The notes under the pieces were generated by a model that saw only the letters and a program-made list of their open reading frames with translations, did not search any database and was not told the origin of the DNA. The position numbers and the translations under genes are program-made. Shown one piece after another: positions 7,875 through 18,897 of a stretch of 60,131 bases of DNA (position 1 is the first letter of the stretch; each line of letters starts with the position of its first letter). The stretch lies in assembly GCA_035516965.1 (NCBI GenBank), contig DATIZR010000023.1, positions 1-60,131 of the forward strand, in the 5' to 3' direction. This DNA is from Nitrospirota bacterium (GTDB taxonomy: Bacteria; Nitrospirota; UBA9217).

Positions 7875-9124
7875 ACCTTCACTTCTACTCGATACTCCTC
7901 GGGTGTTTGATCCTTTTCGCGGGCGCAGGCATGGTCTGGAGCGCTGCGAGACGGTATCACCGCAGGTCCGTCGGCGGGAACGAGGAGCGGGGAAAGCCCG
8001 AGGAAACCGCCTTCATCATCAACGCTTTCCATGAGGTCACGAAGCAGCTGAAGGAGAAGGAAAGAGAGCTCGAGCGGCTCAAGTTGCTGGCGGAGCAGCG
8101 GGCCGAGAACGTCGAGAGCTACAACGAGAACATCCTCCAGTGCGTGACGAGCGGCGTCATGACCTTCGACCGGGACTGCCTCCTGACCACGGTCAACCGC
8201 TCTGCCGTGGACATGCTCCACATCAGTCTGAGCGATGCCAGGGGAAAGAGCTGCCGCGAACTATTCAATGACGATATCATCTGCAGGGCCGTCCGGGAGA
8301 CCGTTGAGCACCGGGTCCCTTCCCAACGGCTCGAATCGGCGCTGGACCGGCCGGGGGGAAAGGTCTGGCTGGGATTTAACACGGCCGTCCTGACGGACCG
8401 TCACGGCGAGGCCCTGGGAGTCATCCTTTCGTTCTCCGACCTCACGGAGGTGAAGCGCCTCCAGGAACAGATGGAGCTCCGGGAGCGGCTGACCGCCCTG
8501 GGAGAGATGTCCGCGGGCATCGCCCATGAGCTGCGCAATCCCATGGCGGTCATCGCCGGCTACCTCAACCTGCTCTCGAAGAAGACCGACGAACGCAGCC
8601 AGACGATCATCCGCGACATCACGGCGGAGATCAACGGCATGAACCGCATCATCGGCGATCTCCTCACCTTTGCGCGGCCGGCCTCATTGAACCGGGTCAG
8701 CGTGAGCGCCAGGGAACTGATCGAGGGATGCGTTGCAAACGTTCTGCAGGCGACGAATGCGGAGTCCCGGGTCAGGACCTTGATTGCCGTAGAGGACCGG
8801 ACGCTGTCGATCGATGAAGTGCTCATGCGGCAGGCATTCAGCAATCTCATCCAGAATGCGGTGGAGGCCATGCCTGACGGGGGAACGATATCCATCGATG
8901 CACGGGGAGAACGCAACTACTCGGTCGCCATAACCGACACGGGCTCCGGCATCGCCCCGGAAATGATCAGGAAAATATTTCTTCCTTTCTTCACGACGAA
9001 GGACAAGGGGGTCGGCCTCGGCCTCGCCCTGACGCACAAGATCGTCCTTTCCCACGGGGGGAGGATCGACGTGCAAAGCACGGAAGGGAAGGGAACGGCG
9101 TTCACGGTGATACTGCCAGGTTGA
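7871..9124 (+). CDS. NtrB/PilS-like sensor histidine kinase
   Basis: A 417-residue kinase. One N-terminal membrane helix (about residues 5-22) is followed by a short coiled coil, a PAS domain at about 80-195, a HisKA domain with the phospho-accepting His219 (GIAHELRNP), and a HATPase domain with N, G1 and G2 boxes (LIQNAVEAMPDGG, DTGSGIAPE, GVGLGLALTHKI). It overlaps pilD by four bases and is followed by an NtrC-type response regulator, its probable partner. PilS proteins normally have six membrane helices and this has one, so a PilS role is inferred from context only. Confidence 0.93.
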   Translation: MNLHFYSILLGCLILFAGAGMVWSAARRYHRRSVGGNEERGKPEETAFIINAFHEVTKQLKEKERELERLKLLAEQRAENVESYNENILQCVTSGVMTFDRDCLLTTVNRSAVDMLHISLSDARGKSCRELFNDDIICRAVRETVEHRVPSQRLESALDRPGGKVWLGFNTAVLTDRHGEALGVILSFSDLTEVKRLQEQMELRERLTALGEMSAGIAHELRNPMAVIAGYLNLLSKKTDERSQTIIRDITAEINGMNRIIGDLLTFARPASLNRVSVSARELIEGCVANVLQATNAESRVRTLIAVEDRTLSIDEVLMRQAFSNLIQNAVEAMPDGGTISIDARGERNYSVAITDTGSGIAPEMIRKIFLPFFTTKDKGVGLGLALTHKIVLSHGGRIDVQSTEGKGTAFTVILPG

Positions 9125-9128
9125 CACG

Positions 9129-9151
9129 CTGCCGCGAATGCACGCGAATGA
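9129..9151. repeat. Degenerate CGCGAATG direct repeat
   Basis: GCCGCGAATGCACGCGAATGAGCG in the 55-base gap between kinase and regulator contains two CGCGAATG units 11 bases apart. It resembles the ACGCGAATG/CACGGATGAACACGG dispersed intergenic repeats and is related to the element at 6634-6660. Confidence 0.35.
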
Positions 9152-9179
9152 GCGTGACCTTCGGGGCTAACGAATAGAT

Positions 9180-10562
9180 ATGGACACAATCCTCGTCATC
9201 GAAGACAAAGAAAGCATGCTTGACATGCTGAAGCAGACCCTCGAAGCGGAGGGCTACCAGGTGATCACCGCGCGCGACGGCGCCGAAGGCATCAAGAAGC
9301 TTTCCGACGAACGGATCGGTCTCGTGCTGACCGACCTGAAGCTGCCCCGGAAGGACGGCTTCGAGGTGCTCAAGACCGTGAACGAGGACAACCCTCTCCT
9401 GCCGGTCATCGTTATGACCGCCTACGGCACGATCGAGGTCGCGGTCAAGGCCGTCAAGCAGGGCGCCTATGATTTCCTGACAAAGCCCTTCGACATGGAC
9501 CATCTCCTGGTGCTCATCAAGCGCGCCCTCGACGCGAGCCGCATCGCGACCGAGAACATCCTGCTGAAGGAAGAGCTCGCCGAAAGGCTCGGCCTTCCGA
9601 AGATCATCGGGAAAAGCACCCAGCTCCAGGAGATCACGGCAAAGATACAGAAAGCTGCCCCCACCAACGCCACCGTCCTGGTACACGGCGAGAGCGGCAC
9701 GGGCAAGGAGCTCTTCGCGAGGGCCATCCACTACCTGAGCCTGCGCAAGGACGGCCCCTTTGTAGCGATCAATTCCGCCGCCATCCCGCGGGAACTGCTG
9801 GAAAGCGAGCTCTTCGGCTACGAACGGGGCGCCTTCACCGGCGCCGATGCGCGCAAGCTCGGAAAGCTCGAACTCGCCGACAAGGGAACGGTGTTCCTCG
9901 ACGAGATCGGGGACATGGACCTGGCGCTCCAGGCTAAATTGCTCCGCGTGCTCCAGGAACAGGTGATCGAGCGCGTGGGAGGCGGCAAGCCGATCAAGAT
10001 CGACGTCAGGGTCATCGCGGCCACGAACAAGGATATCGAAAAAGCGGTCTCGGCCAAGCTGTTCCGCGATGACCTGTTCTACCGCCTGAACGTGTTCCCG
10101 ATCACCATTCCGCCGCTGCGTGAACGGCGCGATGACATTCCGCCCCTGGCCCGGCACTTCCTGGTAAAATACACCGCCGAGGTGCGGAAGGGTCCGCTCG
10201 CGATCTCCGATGAGGCCATGGAGATCCTGATGAAGTCTCCCTGGCGGGGGAACGTGCGGGAGCTCGAAAACGTGATCGAACGCTCCGTGATCTATGCGGA
10301 CGGCGGCGTCATCAGGGCCCAGGACCTCGGGATCAGCGAGACGAACATCATCAACGCCCTGTCCGAACACGTTCCCATGGACGGCCCGCTCCATGCCATA
10401 GCCGAGGCAGCCACGCGCATCGCCGAGTCGCGCAGGATCCGTCAGGTGCTGAAGCAGACCGGCGGGAACAAGTCCCGCGCCGCCGAGGTCCTGCAGGTGA
10501 GCTACAAGACGCTGCTGACGAAGATCAAGGACTATCAGCTGGAAGAGAAGAGCGCCGAGTAG
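9180..10562 (+). CDS. Sigma54-dependent NtrC-family response regulator
   Basis: A 460-residue transcription activator. The receiver domain covers residues 1-120 with acceptor Asp52 (TDLKLP). The AAA+ domain covers about 140-380, with Walker A GESGTGKE, the sigma54-contacting GAFTGA loop, and the Walker B region TVFLDEIGDMD. A C-terminal Fis-type helix-turn-helix ends the protein (GNKSRAAEVLQVSYKTLLTKI). It lies 55 bases downstream of the histidine kinase and should be phosphorylated by it. In PilR systems such a regulator switches on sigma54 pilin promoters; here the targets are unknown. Confidence 0.95.
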   Translation: MDTILVIEDKESMLDMLKQTLEAEGYQVITARDGAEGIKKLSDERIGLVLTDLKLPRKDGFEVLKTVNEDNPLLPVIVMTAYGTIEVAVKAVKQGAYDFLTKPFDMDHLLVLIKRALDASRIATENILLKEELAERLGLPKIIGKSTQLQEITAKIQKAAPTNATVLVHGESGTGKELFARAIHYLSLRKDGPFVAINSAAIPRELLESELFGYERGAFTGADARKLGKLELADKGTVFLDEIGDMDLALQAKLLRVLQEQVIERVGGGKPIKIDVRVIAATNKDIEKAVSAKLFRDDLFYRLNVFPITIPPLRERRDDIPPLARHFLVKYTAEVRKGPLAISDEAMEILMKSPWRGNVRELENVIERSVIYADGGVIRAQDLGISETNIINALSEHVPMDGPLHAIAEAATRIAESRRIRQVLKQTGGNKSRAAEVLQVSYKTLLTKIKDYQLEEKSAE

Positions 10563-10572
10563 CCTGCATTAA

Positions 10573-12675
<2,103 letters not shown>

Positions 12676-12726
12676 CCGGACAATGCCGCATGCATCCATA
12701 GACCATCCGCGAACATCAGGGCTCCT

Positions 12727-13584
12727 ATGAATATGAAACTTGGTTTTCATGTTTCCATATCGGGCGGCTTCTCTCTCGCCGTCGACCGGGCCCACGAACT
12801 CGGCTGCTCCTGCATGCAGATATTCAGCAGGAACCCCCGGGGCTGGACCGTCAAGCCGCTTGATAGGAATGATATAGCGGAATTCAAGAGACTTCGGGAG
12901 CAGTGGGACATTGCTCCCGTGTTCGTCCATACGAACTACCTGATCAACCTTGCTTCCCCAAAATCCGATCTGTACGAAAAATCGATCGAACAGTTCGTGA
13001 TCGACCTTGAGCGGACAGATGCTCTTGGCGCCGAGTTTCTGGTGACCCACCTGGGGTCGGCAAAAGGCCAGAGTGCCGAGTGGATGATCGAACGGGTTTC
13101 CGACGCTGTAAACATGGCTATGAAGCTGCACGATCCGAAAGCAACGGTCCTGCTCGAAAACACCGCAGGGGAGGCCGGTGATGTGGGGTATACGCTCGAA
13201 CAGGTCCAGGAGGTCATTTCGCGCCTGCATGATCCCTCGCGCATCGGCATGTGCTACGACACCTGTCATGGATTCGCTGCCGGCTACGATATCAGGACGA
13301 AGAAGGATGTGGACTGCCTGGCGAAGAAGATCGATGCAACGGTCGGCCTGCAGCGTCTGAAGGGGATGCACCTGAACGACTGCCTGCGCGACTTCAACTC
13401 CCGCATCGACCGCCACTGGCATATCGGGGACGGCAGGATCGGCCTGGACGGCTTTCAGGAACTGCTCAATCATCCCGCCTTCAGCAGCGTCCCCAAGGTC
13501 ATGGAAACGCCGAAGGAAACCGAGGAGGACGACCCGAGGAATATGAAGGTCGTGAGATCCCTGTTGAAACGAGGAAAACAATGA
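12727..13584 (+). CDS. nfo: Deoxyribonuclease IV (AP endonuclease, Nfo family)
   Basis: Endonuclease IV cuts DNA at abasic sites using three metal ions in a TIM barrel. The 285-residue product shows the family motifs: GFHVSISGG near the start, FVHTNYLINLASP, LVTHLGSAKG, LLENTAGEAGDVGYT, the metal-binding YDTCHGFAAGYD and the C-terminal HLND and HWHIGDG. The length is normal. The ATG at 12727 is followed two codons later by a second ATG, which could be the true start. It follows ligA by 51 bases, a plausible repair pair, and overlaps the DUF2147 gene by four bases. Confidence 0.95.
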   Translation: MNMKLGFHVSISGGFSLAVDRAHELGCSCMQIFSRNPRGWTVKPLDRNDIAEFKRLREQWDIAPVFVHTNYLINLASPKSDLYEKSIEQFVIDLERTDALGAEFLVTHLGSAKGQSAEWMIERVSDAVNMAMKLHDPKATVLLENTAGEAGDVGYTLEQVQEVISRLHDPSRIGMCYDTCHGFAAGYDIRTKKDVDCLAKKIDATVGLQRLKGMHLNDCLRDFNSRIDRHWHIGDGRIGLDGFQELLNHPAFSSVPKVMETPKETEEDDPRNMKVVRSLLKRGKQ

Positions 13585-14039
13585 AAACCGTTCTTGCTGC
13601 GCTCTTTGCAGGCATGATGCTGTTGTCTGCCTTCCCCCTCTTCGCCTCGGATCGTGACAGCATTCTCGGCGTCTGGAACAACGAGGAGAAGGACGCGAGG
13701 ATCGAGCTGTTCAAATGCGGCGAAAAATACTGCGGCAGGATCGTGTCGCTCAAGGAACCGAACTACCCTGCGGGGTCAGAGGAGGGCAAACCGGGAACGC
13801 CGAAGCTCGACCATAACAATCCCGTTCCCGGGCTCAGGACCGTCCCGATCATCGGCCTCCAGATCGTGCGGGATTTCGTCTTTGCCGGAGACGGCCTGTG
13901 GAAGGACGGCAAGGTGTACGATCCGAAGAACGGGAAGACCTACAGCGGCAAGATGACGCTCGTATCTCCGGATCAATTGCACCTGAGGGGTTACATCGGC
14001 ATTTCGCTCATCGGCAGAACGACGACGTGGACGAGGTAG
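13581..14039 (+). CDS. Secreted DUF2147 protein
   Basis: A 152-residue exported protein: a signal peptide (MKTVLAALFAGMMLLSAFPLFA) followed by the DUF2147 fold, with characteristic segments ILGVWNNEEKDARIELF, KYCGRIVSLKEPNY, KDGKVYDPKNGKTYSG and LRGYIGISLIGRTTTWTR. DUF2147 is a small lipocalin-like beta barrel of unknown function found in the periplasm or outer membrane. Two cysteines flank GEKY and could form a disulphide. The start overlaps the nfo stop (ATGA), so it is co-translated with the DNA-repair gene, although nothing suggests a shared function. Confidence 0.85.
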   Translation: MKTVLAALFAGMMLLSAFPLFASDRDSILGVWNNEEKDARIELFKCGEKYCGRIVSLKEPNYPAGSEEGKPGTPKLDHNNPVPGLRTVPIIGLQIVRDFVFAGDGLWKDGKVYDPKNGKTYSGKMTLVSPDQLHLRGYIGISLIGRTTTWTR

Positions 14040-14088
14040 GGTCCGGACACGGCAACGGAAAGATTCTCAGGCAGGGAGAAACCGGCAC

Positions 14089-14466
14089 ATGCAGGAGATC
14101 GTGAAAACCAGGCTGGCGCAGGCACAGGAGGCCCTCGAAGAAGCGCGGGCGCTTCTGGCCGAAGGTGCGGTGCTGAACTTTGTGATCAACAGCCTGTACT
14201 ACGCGTTCCTGCATCCCGTTCTGGGTCTGCTCCGGGCGCGCAGTCTGGACGCGCCCATGCAGAGCTCGGCCATCGAGCGGTTCGAGCGCGAGTTCGCCCG
14301 GACCGCCGGTTTCGACAAGCGGTTCGTCGATGCTCTTAGCCGGGCCTTCGAACTCAAGCCGTCATGCGAGTGTAAAGGTCAAGTGGCCGTGACGCGCGGG
14401 GATATCGAGGAACTGCTGCCTGTTGCGCAGGACTTTCTTGCATGGGTCAGGGACGCGGCCGAGTAA
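14089..14466 (+). CDS. HEPN-domain (UPF0332-like) protein with altered catalytic motif
   Basis: A 125-residue all-helical protein matching the UPF0332/HEPN pattern: an N-terminal helix LAQAQEALEEARALLAEG, then NSLYYAFLH, and a C-terminal TRGDIEELLPVAQDFLAWV. HEPN proteins are often the RNase half of toxin-antitoxin pairs with a minimal nucleotidyltransferase. The canonical motif is NRAYYAMFH, with the Arg and His forming the active site; here the Arg position is Ser (N-S-L-YYAFL-H). The usual downstream acidic-Tyr patch is also changed to ECKG. No nucleotidyltransferase gene is adjacent. It is therefore more likely a non-catalytic HEPN than an active toxin. Confidence 0.75.
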   Translation: MQEIVKTRLAQAQEALEEARALLAEGAVLNFVINSLYYAFLHPVLGLLRARSLDAPMQSSAIERFEREFARTAGFDKRFVDALSRAFELKPSCECKGQVAVTRGDIEELLPVAQDFLAWVRDAAE

Positions 14467-14638
14467 GCACGCTGGAATAGAAGAATGGTATTGCCCCCTG
14501 CACGCTGAACAACAGCATAACAAAAGGTTTGATGATATCCCTTCTTCCGAATTCACTTCTGGATTTTTCCCTTTCCTTTTGGTATATTACACGGACAAAT
14601 TCACTGTCTCCCCGTCTTCGGGAAAATTACTGCTAACC

Positions 14639-15592
14639 ATGAAAACGTCAGCAATACCGGTCAAACAGGCGATACGCCGCTATAACGCCTTTGGACAGTA
14701 CATGAAGGACCTGTACGGTCAGCCGGTCTATAAGGTGAACGTGGATGCCGGATTCACGTGCCCGAACCGCGATGGCAGCATAGCCACGGGAGGCTGCATC
14801 TACTGCAACAATGACAGCTTCAGACCTACGGCCTGCGCCAGTTCGCTCTCTCTTCGGGACCAGATCACGAACGGCATCCCGTACCTGCGCTCCCGGTACA
14901 GGGCGGAGAAGTTCATCGTCTATTTCCAGCCCTTCACCAACACCTATGCCGCCGTTGACGTGCTGGAGCGCCTCTATCGGGAAGCGCTCGACCACCCCGG
15001 GGTCGTCGGCCTCGCCATCGGAACGAGGCCCGACTGCGTTGACCCAGAAAAAGTGGAACTGCTTGAGCGGCTCGCGAAGGATTGGTTCATCCTCGTTGAA
15101 TACGGCGTCCAGTCCGTCTACGACAAGACGCTCCGGTTCATCAACCGGGGCCATGATTACGAATGCTTCAGGAAGGCCGTGGCCCTGACCGCTGGCAGGG
15201 GCATCCATGTCGGGGCACACCTCATTCTCGGGTTCCCCACGGAGACCAGGGACGAGATGCTCGCCATGGCCGGCGAGCTGTCGCAGCAGCCCATCGCATT
15301 CCTGAAGATACACCAGCTCCAGGTCGTGAAGGAGACGGCGCTCGCGGATCATTACACCAAGAATCCCTTTCCGACGTTCCAATACGATGAATACCTCGAC
15401 ATCCTCGTCGATTTCCTGGAGCGGCTGTCCCCGGACATCGTCCTGCAGCGGCTGTTCGCGGCGGCGCCGGACGAGATCCTGATCGCTCCCGTTTGGAACA
15501 AGACGCGGAGCGAGCTGCTCCGCGACCTCGATAGGCGCATGGAGCAGCGGGGAAGCTGGCAGGGGAAGGCGCGCATCGAGCGGGATCTGTAA
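14639..15592 (+). CDS. TIGR01212 (YhcC) family radical SAM protein
   Basis: A 317-residue radical SAM enzyme. The iron-sulphur motif is the family-specific long-spaced form: CPNRDGSIATGGCIYC at about residues 39-54, giving CX12CX2C. It is followed by FIVYFQPFTNTYA, GLAIGTRPDCV, VEYGVQSVYDKTL, GAHLILGFPTETRDEML and LKIHQLQVVKETALA. These make it a YhcC homologue; the reaction is not established. The ATG at 14639 is chosen because homology starts there, although the frame is open farther upstream. A 172-base gap with no gene precedes it. Confidence 0.93.
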   Translation: MKTSAIPVKQAIRRYNAFGQYMKDLYGQPVYKVNVDAGFTCPNRDGSIATGGCIYCNNDSFRPTACASSLSLRDQITNGIPYLRSRYRAEKFIVYFQPFTNTYAAVDVLERLYREALDHPGVVGLAIGTRPDCVDPEKVELLERLAKDWFILVEYGVQSVYDKTLRFINRGHDYECFRKAVALTAGRGIHVGAHLILGFPTETRDEMLAMAGELSQQPIAFLKIHQLQVVKETALADHYTKNPFPTFQYDEYLDILVDFLERLSPDIVLQRLFAAAPDEILIAPVWNKTRSELLRDLDRRMEQRGSWQGKARIERDL

Positions 15593-15623
15593 ATTAAATG
15601 TCCATTTCGCCAAAGGTGGTACC

Positions 15624-16286
15624 ATGATCGACCTCCATACCCATTCTCTTTTCAGCGACGGCGTTCTCGTCCCGTCGGAGCTCGTCCGCCGCGCAATCAT
15701 GAAAGGCTACGAGGTGATCGCGATAACTGACCATGCCGACGCCTCGAACCTGGATTTCACCATTCCCCGGGTGGCCACGGCCTGCAGGGAGCTGTCGCGT
15801 CGCTGGAAGATCGTCGCGCTTCCCGGCATCGAACTCACGCACATCCCGCCCGAGACCTTTGCCGAGCTGACCGAGCGGGCAAGGGCCCTCGGGGCCGCTG
15901 TCGTGGTGGCGCACGGGGAGACCCTGGTCGAGCCCGTCCATCCCGGCACGAACCGGGCGGCGATCGAGGCAGGGGTGGACATCCTGGCCCACCCCGGACT
16001 CATCACGCCGGAGGAAGCCGAGCTGGCCTCAAAGAACGGCGTACACCTCGAGATCTCGTCCCGCAAGGGACACAGCCTGTCGAACGGTCACGTGGCCAGG
16101 ATTGCCGGTCTGACCGGCGCAAAGCTTGTGATCGACACGGACACCCACGAACCGGGCGACCTCATCACGGACGAATTCGCCCGGGAGGTCCTGCTGGGCG
16201 CAGGGCTGGACGCAGACCGCATCGGCGACGTTCTCGGGAATTCCAGGGCGCTCGCTGAAAAAGCGAAAAAGATGCTCAAGCAGTGA
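15624..16286 (+). CDS. PHP-domain phosphoesterase (HisK-like)
   Basis: A 220-residue metal-dependent hydrolase of the PHP superfamily. The metal motifs are MIDLHTHSLFSDG (HTH), ITDHAD, PGIELTHIP, DILAHPGL, LEISSRKGHS and IDTDTHEPGDL, the last being the final metal-binding site. This arrangement is typical of short PHP proteins annotated as histidinol-phosphatase-like or PHP phosphatase. No polymerase or histidine genes are nearby, so the substrate is open. It starts 31 bases after the radical SAM gene with an AAAGGTGG ribosome site. Confidence 0.88.
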   Translation: MIDLHTHSLFSDGVLVPSELVRRAIMKGYEVIAITDHADASNLDFTIPRVATACRELSRRWKIVALPGIELTHIPPETFAELTERARALGAAVVVAHGETLVEPVHPGTNRAAIEAGVDILAHPGLITPEEAELASKNGVHLEISSRKGHSLSNGHVARIAGLTGAKLVIDTDTHEPGDLITDEFAREVLLGAGLDADRIGDVLGNSRALAEKAKKMLKQ

Positions 16287-16353
16287 CAACGTCCACCGCC
16301 GAGTCCCTTTTTTTCATTTCCATTTCGCACTCATATCAGATGGAGGTTCATGA

Positions 16354-17097
16354 ATGGCCACGATCAAGAAAAGATCACAAGCAGCGAAGAAGCAGCCTGA
16401 GCAGCAGATCGTAACGTGGGCGCACATTGCCTCGGATTTCTATGCCCGGAACAGAAAGTTCGTCATGATAGCCGTATCGATCCTGGCGATCGCCCTCTTG
16501 CTGGGAGGAGGATTTGTTCTCAAGCGCTCCCTGGACGAGCAGAAGGCGGGGCCTCTGTTTGATTCGGCCTATGAACGCTACAGCCCGGCTTCCGGGTCAC
16601 GACCCGATTATGCCGCGGCACTTGGCCTCTTCAGGGATGTGCAGAAGAAATATTCTTCAACGCTGAGCGGCGCAATGGCCGGACTGTATGCCGGCAATTG
16701 TCTCATGAATATGGGGAGAGCCGACGAGGCCCTTCAGGAATACCAGTCGTTCATAACGGGGTACAAGAACGAAGAACTGCTGACTGGACTAGCCTACCAG
16801 CGCATGGGGTATCTCTATGCCGGTATGGGAAAGCAGGCGGACGCTATCAAGGCATTCAAGCAGGCCGAGGCATTGTCAGGCCCCGGTGCCGCTTCCATTG
16901 AACTCGCCAGGCTCTATGAGGCTTCCGGAAATGCAGCTGAATCGCAGAAGGAATATAAAATGATCGCCGACAGGCTTGCGGGCACCACCTGGGGTGTCGA
17001 AGCCATGGGCAAGGTCCAGAAGATCGAGTCTCAGCCCGCTTCCGTATCTCCGCAGGGAGATGCCTCGAAGCAGACAACATCAGGCAAGAGCAAGTAA
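16354..17097 (+). CDS. Membrane-anchored TPR protein (YfgM-like)
   Basis: A 247-residue protein with a basic N-terminal tail (about residues 1-37), a single membrane helix (about 38-58), and a periplasmic TPR region to about 220. Readable repeats are MNMGRADEALQEYQSF, RMGYLYAGMGKQADAIKAF and LARLYEASGNAAESQKEY. The tail is Ser/Gln/Lys-rich. This matches the TPR_21/YfgM architecture, which in E. coli associates with SecYEG and chaperones. The basic N-terminus with AKK repeats is typical of the Desulfobacterota/Nitrospirota versions. The function here is inferred from the architecture only. Confidence 0.8.
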   Translation: MATIKKRSQAAKKQPEQQIVTWAHIASDFYARNRKFVMIAVSILAIALLLGGGFVLKRSLDEQKAGPLFDSAYERYSPASGSRPDYAAALGLFRDVQKKYSSTLSGAMAGLYAGNCLMNMGRADEALQEYQSFITGYKNEELLTGLAYQRMGYLYAGMGKQADAIKAFKQAEALSGPGAASIELARLYEASGNAAESQKEYKMIADRLAGTTWGVEAMGKVQKIESQPASVSPQGDASKQTTSGKSK

Positions 17098-17320
17098 TCA
17101 GATCACGATTGCCGCATGATGATCCTCAATACCGATCTTGCTCAACAGGCAAACTGTATCGGAATGCATCATGGCGGGGTCCTGGTTCAATGATCGCCAT
17201 TCCGGACGCCGGCGACGTTCCGGGAATTGACAAAATGAGTTTCGAGGACGTCTACAAAATGAGAAGCGGGCCGCTCTGGCACACGTCCATGAATGCCGGC
17301 CCGTTGACGCCGGGAGAACG

Positions 17321-17349
17321 AAAAAGGGCGGGGATATGCTCCCCGCCCT
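17321..17349 (-). terminator. Intrinsic terminator after the lytic transglycosylase gene
   Basis: On the minus strand AGGGCGGGG (17349-17341) pairs with CCCCGCCCT (17333-17325), a perfect 9-bp stem with a 7-base loop, followed by TTTTT. It lies 33 bases past the stop of the 17382-18728 gene. The remaining gap, 17098-17320, shows no gene. Confidence 0.9.
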
Positions 17350-17381
17350 CGGCTTTCCTGAAGTTGCAATGCTTTGACCGC

Positions 17382-18728
17382 CTAGATCTGGTCCACATCC
17401 ACGACGAGCTTGATCTTCTGGCCCGCCCGCACCGTGCTGCCAATGCCCTTGTTCCACTCCCGGATATCCGCGACGGTCACATTGTGCTTCTTGGCGATCC
17501 GGGAGAGCGTTTCACCGCTTCGTACCCGGTACAGGATCTGCTGCTGCCTCATTGACTGCCCCGGTGTCAAAAAGCCCAACTCCTGCGACTTCGCGTTGAT
17601 ATCCCGGGGGATCAGGATGTGCTTGCCCGGCGTTATGCGTTTCTTCTTGAGCCCGTTGATATCGCAGATGGCCTCCGGTGAGGTGTTGTACTCTTTCGCC
17701 AGGGCTGCCAGCGTTTCGCCGCGCTTTACTTCATGGCGCTCCCACTTGATCTTCTGTTCCGGCGGTATTGCCGCATAATTTGCCAGGAAGATCTCTTTCC
17801 TGCCCGAGGGGAGCCGGAGCGTGTACCGGTCCGCCTGCGGAGGCGTGATCCACCGCCGAAGCTCCGGGTTCAGCTCCTTGATCTCTTCGTAGGTGCAATT
17901 CGCGCATTTTGCGATAAGCCTCAGGTCAGTGCTGTCCTCGATCACCGTCTCGTCGTACTTGAACGGATCGAAGGATGAGACCGTGAACCCGTAGGCTTCC
18001 GGGTTCTTGGCTATGATCGTGGCAGCCATATATTTGGGCACGTAGTTCTTCGTTTCTTTCCTGATATATCGGGATGCCTTCAGGTCCCAGAAATCCTCGG
18101 ACCTCGTCCTGAGAACGGCTCGCTGGACCTTGCCGGCTCCTGCATTGTAAGAGGCCAGGGCGAGTGGCCAGGAACCGAACAGGTTATGCAGGTCCTTGAG
18201 GTGCTCTGCAGCAGCCTGCGTGGACTTGATCGGATCTTTGCGTTCGTCTACCCACCAGTCGATCCTGAGGCCGTACAGCTTTCCCGTTGCCGGCATGAAC
18301 TGCCACGGTCCGACCGCCTTCGCCCAGGAGACCGCATAGGGGTTGAACCCGCTCTCAATCATGGCAACATACACAAGGTCTTCGGGAAGGTTCTTTTCCC
18401 GGAAGATGTCCTTCATGATCGGTATGTACCGTGCGGAACGGTCGAGCCACCGCTGGAACACCTCGTGGCCCCGGGTTTTGAAGTACTCAAGATGGTTCTC
18501 TACGCTGTCGTTCAGGACCATCGGTATGTGATAGGGCTTGATGTCGATGTTATCTTCTATGACCTCGTCGAGCTGTGCCACGTCTTCCGAAGGGGGCTTC
18601 AACTGTGACGGAATGGCCTGAGCGGGCAGGGGCGACGCGGATGCCTGCTGTTCAGCCCGAACAGCCTGGAACGTCGCCAAAATTGAAAAGGTAACTGCAA
18701 GAATAATAAAAGGAATTTTCCGAACCAT
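17382..18728 (-). CDS. MltD-like membrane-bound lytic transglycosylase with two LysM domains
   Basis: A 448-residue peptidoglycan-cleaving enzyme exported by an N-terminal signal peptide (residues 1-25). The SLT catalytic domain lies at about 110-270, with the catalytic glutamate in MIESGFNPYAVSWAKAVGPW and the motifs WQFMPATGKLYGL and ALASYNAGAGKV. Two LysM peptidoglycan-binding repeats follow at about 325-370 and 400-446 (RHEVKRGETLAALAKEY and YRVRSGETLSRIAKKH). MltD is often a lipoprotein; no clear lipobox cysteine is seen here, so it is probably soluble periplasmic. GGAGG lies upstream of the ATG, with a sigma70-like promoter upstream and a strong terminator downstream, so it is monocistronic. 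Confidence 0.93.
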   Translation of the reverse strand: MVRKIPFIILAVTFSILATFQAVRAEQQASASPLPAQAIPSQLKPPSEDVAQLDEVIEDNIDIKPYHIPMVLNDSVENHLEYFKTRGHEVFQRWLDRSARYIPIMKDIFREKNLPEDLVYVAMIESGFNPYAVSWAKAVGPWQFMPATGKLYGLRIDWWVDERKDPIKSTQAAAEHLKDLHNLFGSWPLALASYNAGAGKVQRAVLRTRSEDFWDLKASRYIRKETKNYVPKYMAATIIAKNPEAYGFTVSSFDPFKYDETVIEDSTDLRLIAKCANCTYEEIKELNPELRRWITPPQADRYTLRLPSGRKEIFLANYAAIPPEQKIKWERHEVKRGETLAALAKEYNTSPEAICDINGLKKKRITPGKHILIPRDINAKSQELGFLTPGQSMRQQQILYRVRSGETLSRIAKKHNVTVADIREWNKGIGSTVRAGQKIKLVVDVDQI

Positions 18729-18749
18729 TCGTCCTCCAACCTGATACCT

Positions 18750-18778
18750 AAGTTACCTGATTTATATTTTTTTGTCAA
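18750..18778 (-). promoter_or_regulatory. Sigma70-type promoter for the MltD-like gene
   Basis: On the minus strand TTGACA (18778-18773), a 17-base spacer and TAACTT (18755-18750). The -35 is perfect; the -10 keeps only the key first two and last bases. The predicted leader is about 15-20 bases to the ATG at 18728. Confidence 0.5.
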
Positions 18779-18897
18779 GACAAAGAAAATCGCAAGCTGC
18801 GTCTCTACTTACCCATATATCGGATTTATGGACCCCGTCTTTAACGTCTTCACGCGCCTCGGACGACTATTTTGCCCTGACAGGAAACGCTCAGTTC

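Noticed and set aside
13251-13580. Upstream extension of the DUF2147 frame
   Set aside because: It overlaps nfo out of frame; a signal peptide begins precisely at the ATG at 13581, which also forms the ATGA overlap.
14089-14466. Active HEPN toxin of a toxin-antitoxin pair
   Set aside because: The catalytic Arg is missing and no antitoxin or nucleotidyltransferase gene is adjacent.
17109-17555. 148-codon plus-strand frame between the TPR gene and the transglycosylase
   Set aside because: It runs across the terminator and antisense into the LysM region; no motifs.
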